DNA of 15,697 bases from Sphingobium sp. (lineage in GTDB: Bacteria > Pseudomonadota > Alphaproteobacteria > Sphingomonadales > Sphingomonadaceae). The notes beneath the pieces are model-generated. The model searched no databases and was not told the origin of the DNA. It saw only the letters and a program-made list of their open reading frames with translations. The DNA is taken from positions 1 through 15,697 of the forward strand of contig NZ_QFOA01000079.1 of NCBI RefSeq assembly GCF_003248505.1, written 5' to 3'. This document shows, piece by piece, positions 15,262 through 15,697 of the stretch; position 1 is the stretch's first letter, and every line of letters begins with the position of its first letter. Made by a program: the position numbers and the translations under genes.

Positions 15262-15474
15262 CCGGTGCGCCGGCAGGTCTCCTGGCTCACGGGTCACAGC
15301 TTGATGCACGCCTTCCCGGAACTTCGCCCAACGGCGTGGAACCAGTGGCTGCTCCCCCGATGAAGAGGAGCGATATGCATCGCGCTATCCGCTTACAGTT
15401 GCAGGGACAGCCACGGAATTGGGAGCCAAGCCCCCTCACCGCATTCCCGATTAAGCCCCTTGTGGGGGCACCGG
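15262..15474 (-). ncRNA. Adenosylcobalamin (B12) riboswitch
   Basis: A full-length cobalamin riboswitch that lowers expression of the downstream cob operon when adenosylcobalamin is plentiful. On the minus strand, the conserved blocks occur in order: GGGAATGCGGTG (15448-15437), CTGCAACTGTAAGCGG (15404-15389), the B12 box GCCACTG (15349-15343), and GAGCCAGGAGACCTGCCGGC near the 3' end (about 15288-15269). A perfect 7-base-pair closing stem (CCGGTGC at 15474-15468 with GCACCGG at 15268-15262) defines the ends. It lies between a plausible promoter and cobW. I see no run of T residues after it that would indicate a terminator. With the 190-base leader and the cobW ribosome site, control at translation initiation (or Rho) is more likely, but the expression platform is not resolved. 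Confidence 0.96.
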
Positions 15475-15516
15475 CGCGATCATTGGAACACCGGCGGAAC
15501 CGATGCTTCGAACGCG

Positions 15517-15545
15517 ACAATAGACCAAAGCGGCGGTCAAGCCAA
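15517..15545 (-). promoter_or_regulatory. Candidate sigma70-type promoter of the cob operon
   Basis: On the minus strand, TTGGCT (15545-15540) and TATTGT (15522-15517) are separated by exactly 17 bases. The start of transcription would fall near 15510, about 35 bases before the riboswitch closing stem, which is a sensible position. The palindrome CCAATTGG (15542-15549) overlaps the -35 element. The match is moderate, and only position and spacing support it. Confidence 0.5.
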
Positions 15546-15549
15546 TTGG

Positions 15550-15697
15550 TATTATCGCGTCAAACCCGTCCTCATGCTTCTAAACCTCCGTCATCCCCGC
15601 GAACCCTGGGCCACCTTTGTCGTAACAACGGTAGCAGGTCGAGAGGTTTCCTGTGCAAAATCGAGGATGCCCATAAGGGCGCCATGAAGCGTGGCGT
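15550..15697. other. Upstream intergenic sequence, no gene recognised
   Basis: No coding region could be supported. A minus-strand frame without stops runs from the window edge to about 15594 (ending ATVVTTKVAQGSRG). It could be the tail of a gene lying beyond the window, but I recognise no family. CGTCATCCCCGCGAA (about 15589-15603) resembles one arm of the short palindromic intergenic repeats seen in many alphaproteobacteria; the matching second arm is not present. Confidence 0.35.

Noticed and set aside
15072..15290. N-terminal 73-residue extension of CobW
   Set aside because: It overlaps the riboswitch 3' end, lacks similarity to CobW, and a GTG with GGGAG at 7 bases lies exactly where the family begins.
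15589..15610. Complete REP-like palindromic repeat upstream of the operon
   Set aside because: Only one arm (CGTCATCCCCGCGAA) is present; the complementary arm is missing, and no second copy was found in the window.
1..15697. A wholly new biological system, mobile element or CRISPR array
   Set aside because: Every substantial conserved frame belongs to known cobalamin enzymes. No direct repeats, transposase, integrase, or Cas-like sequence was seen.

Overview
The window is almost entirely one cobalamin (vitamin B12) biosynthesis locus of the aerobic, late-cobalt-insertion type. It carries cobG (oxygen-dependent precorrin-3B synthase), cobF, cobE and cobN, which mark the oxygen-dependent pathway worked out in Pseudomonas denitrificans. 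The DNA is visibly GC-rich, GTG starts are frequent, and the protein sequences look alphaproteobacterial. I infer a member of the Sphingomonadales, but nothing here fixes the genus.

Layout, reading the minus strand from right to left: a sigma70-like promoter (about 15517-15545); a complete adenosylcobalamin riboswitch (about 15262-15474); then cobW, cobN, cobG, cobH, cobI, cobJ, [cobK on the plus strand], cobL, cobE, cobM, cobB, a 52-codon tetrapyrrole-methylase fragment, cobF, cobO and bluB. Most neighbouring genes overlap by 1 to 11 bases, often as ATGA or GTGA stop/start overlaps. This points to one translationally coupled transcript of roughly 14 kb under one riboswitch. cobK is the exception: it lies antisense inside the operon and overlaps cobJ tail-to-tail and cobL head-to-head.

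Working together, CobI, CobG, CobJ, CobM, CobF, CobK, CobL and CobH carry precorrin-2 to hydrogenobyrinate. CobB amidates it to the a,c-diamide, CobN is the large subunit of the cobalt chelatase, CobO adenosylates the corrinoid, and BluB makes the lower ligand 5,6-dimethylbenzimidazole (DMB). CobW and CobE are accessory. Not present intact here: SUMT (cobA), cobS/cobT (chelatase partners), cobQ, cobC/cobD, cobP, cobV and cobU. They must be elsewhere, be replaced, or be missing.

The left (distal) end is decayed. Beyond bluB lie two broken genes that no single open frame reveals. One is a DUF1636-type metal-binding protein with two compensating frameshifts and an internal stop (497-916). The other is the 5' part of cobU, NaMN:DMB phosphoribosyltransferase, with several frameshifts (about 196-500). 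Both keep the ATGA overlap with the preceding gene. With the methylase remnant between cobB and cobF, three members of an ancestral operon appear to have been lost. I found no mobile element, CRISPR array, tRNA or rRNA.
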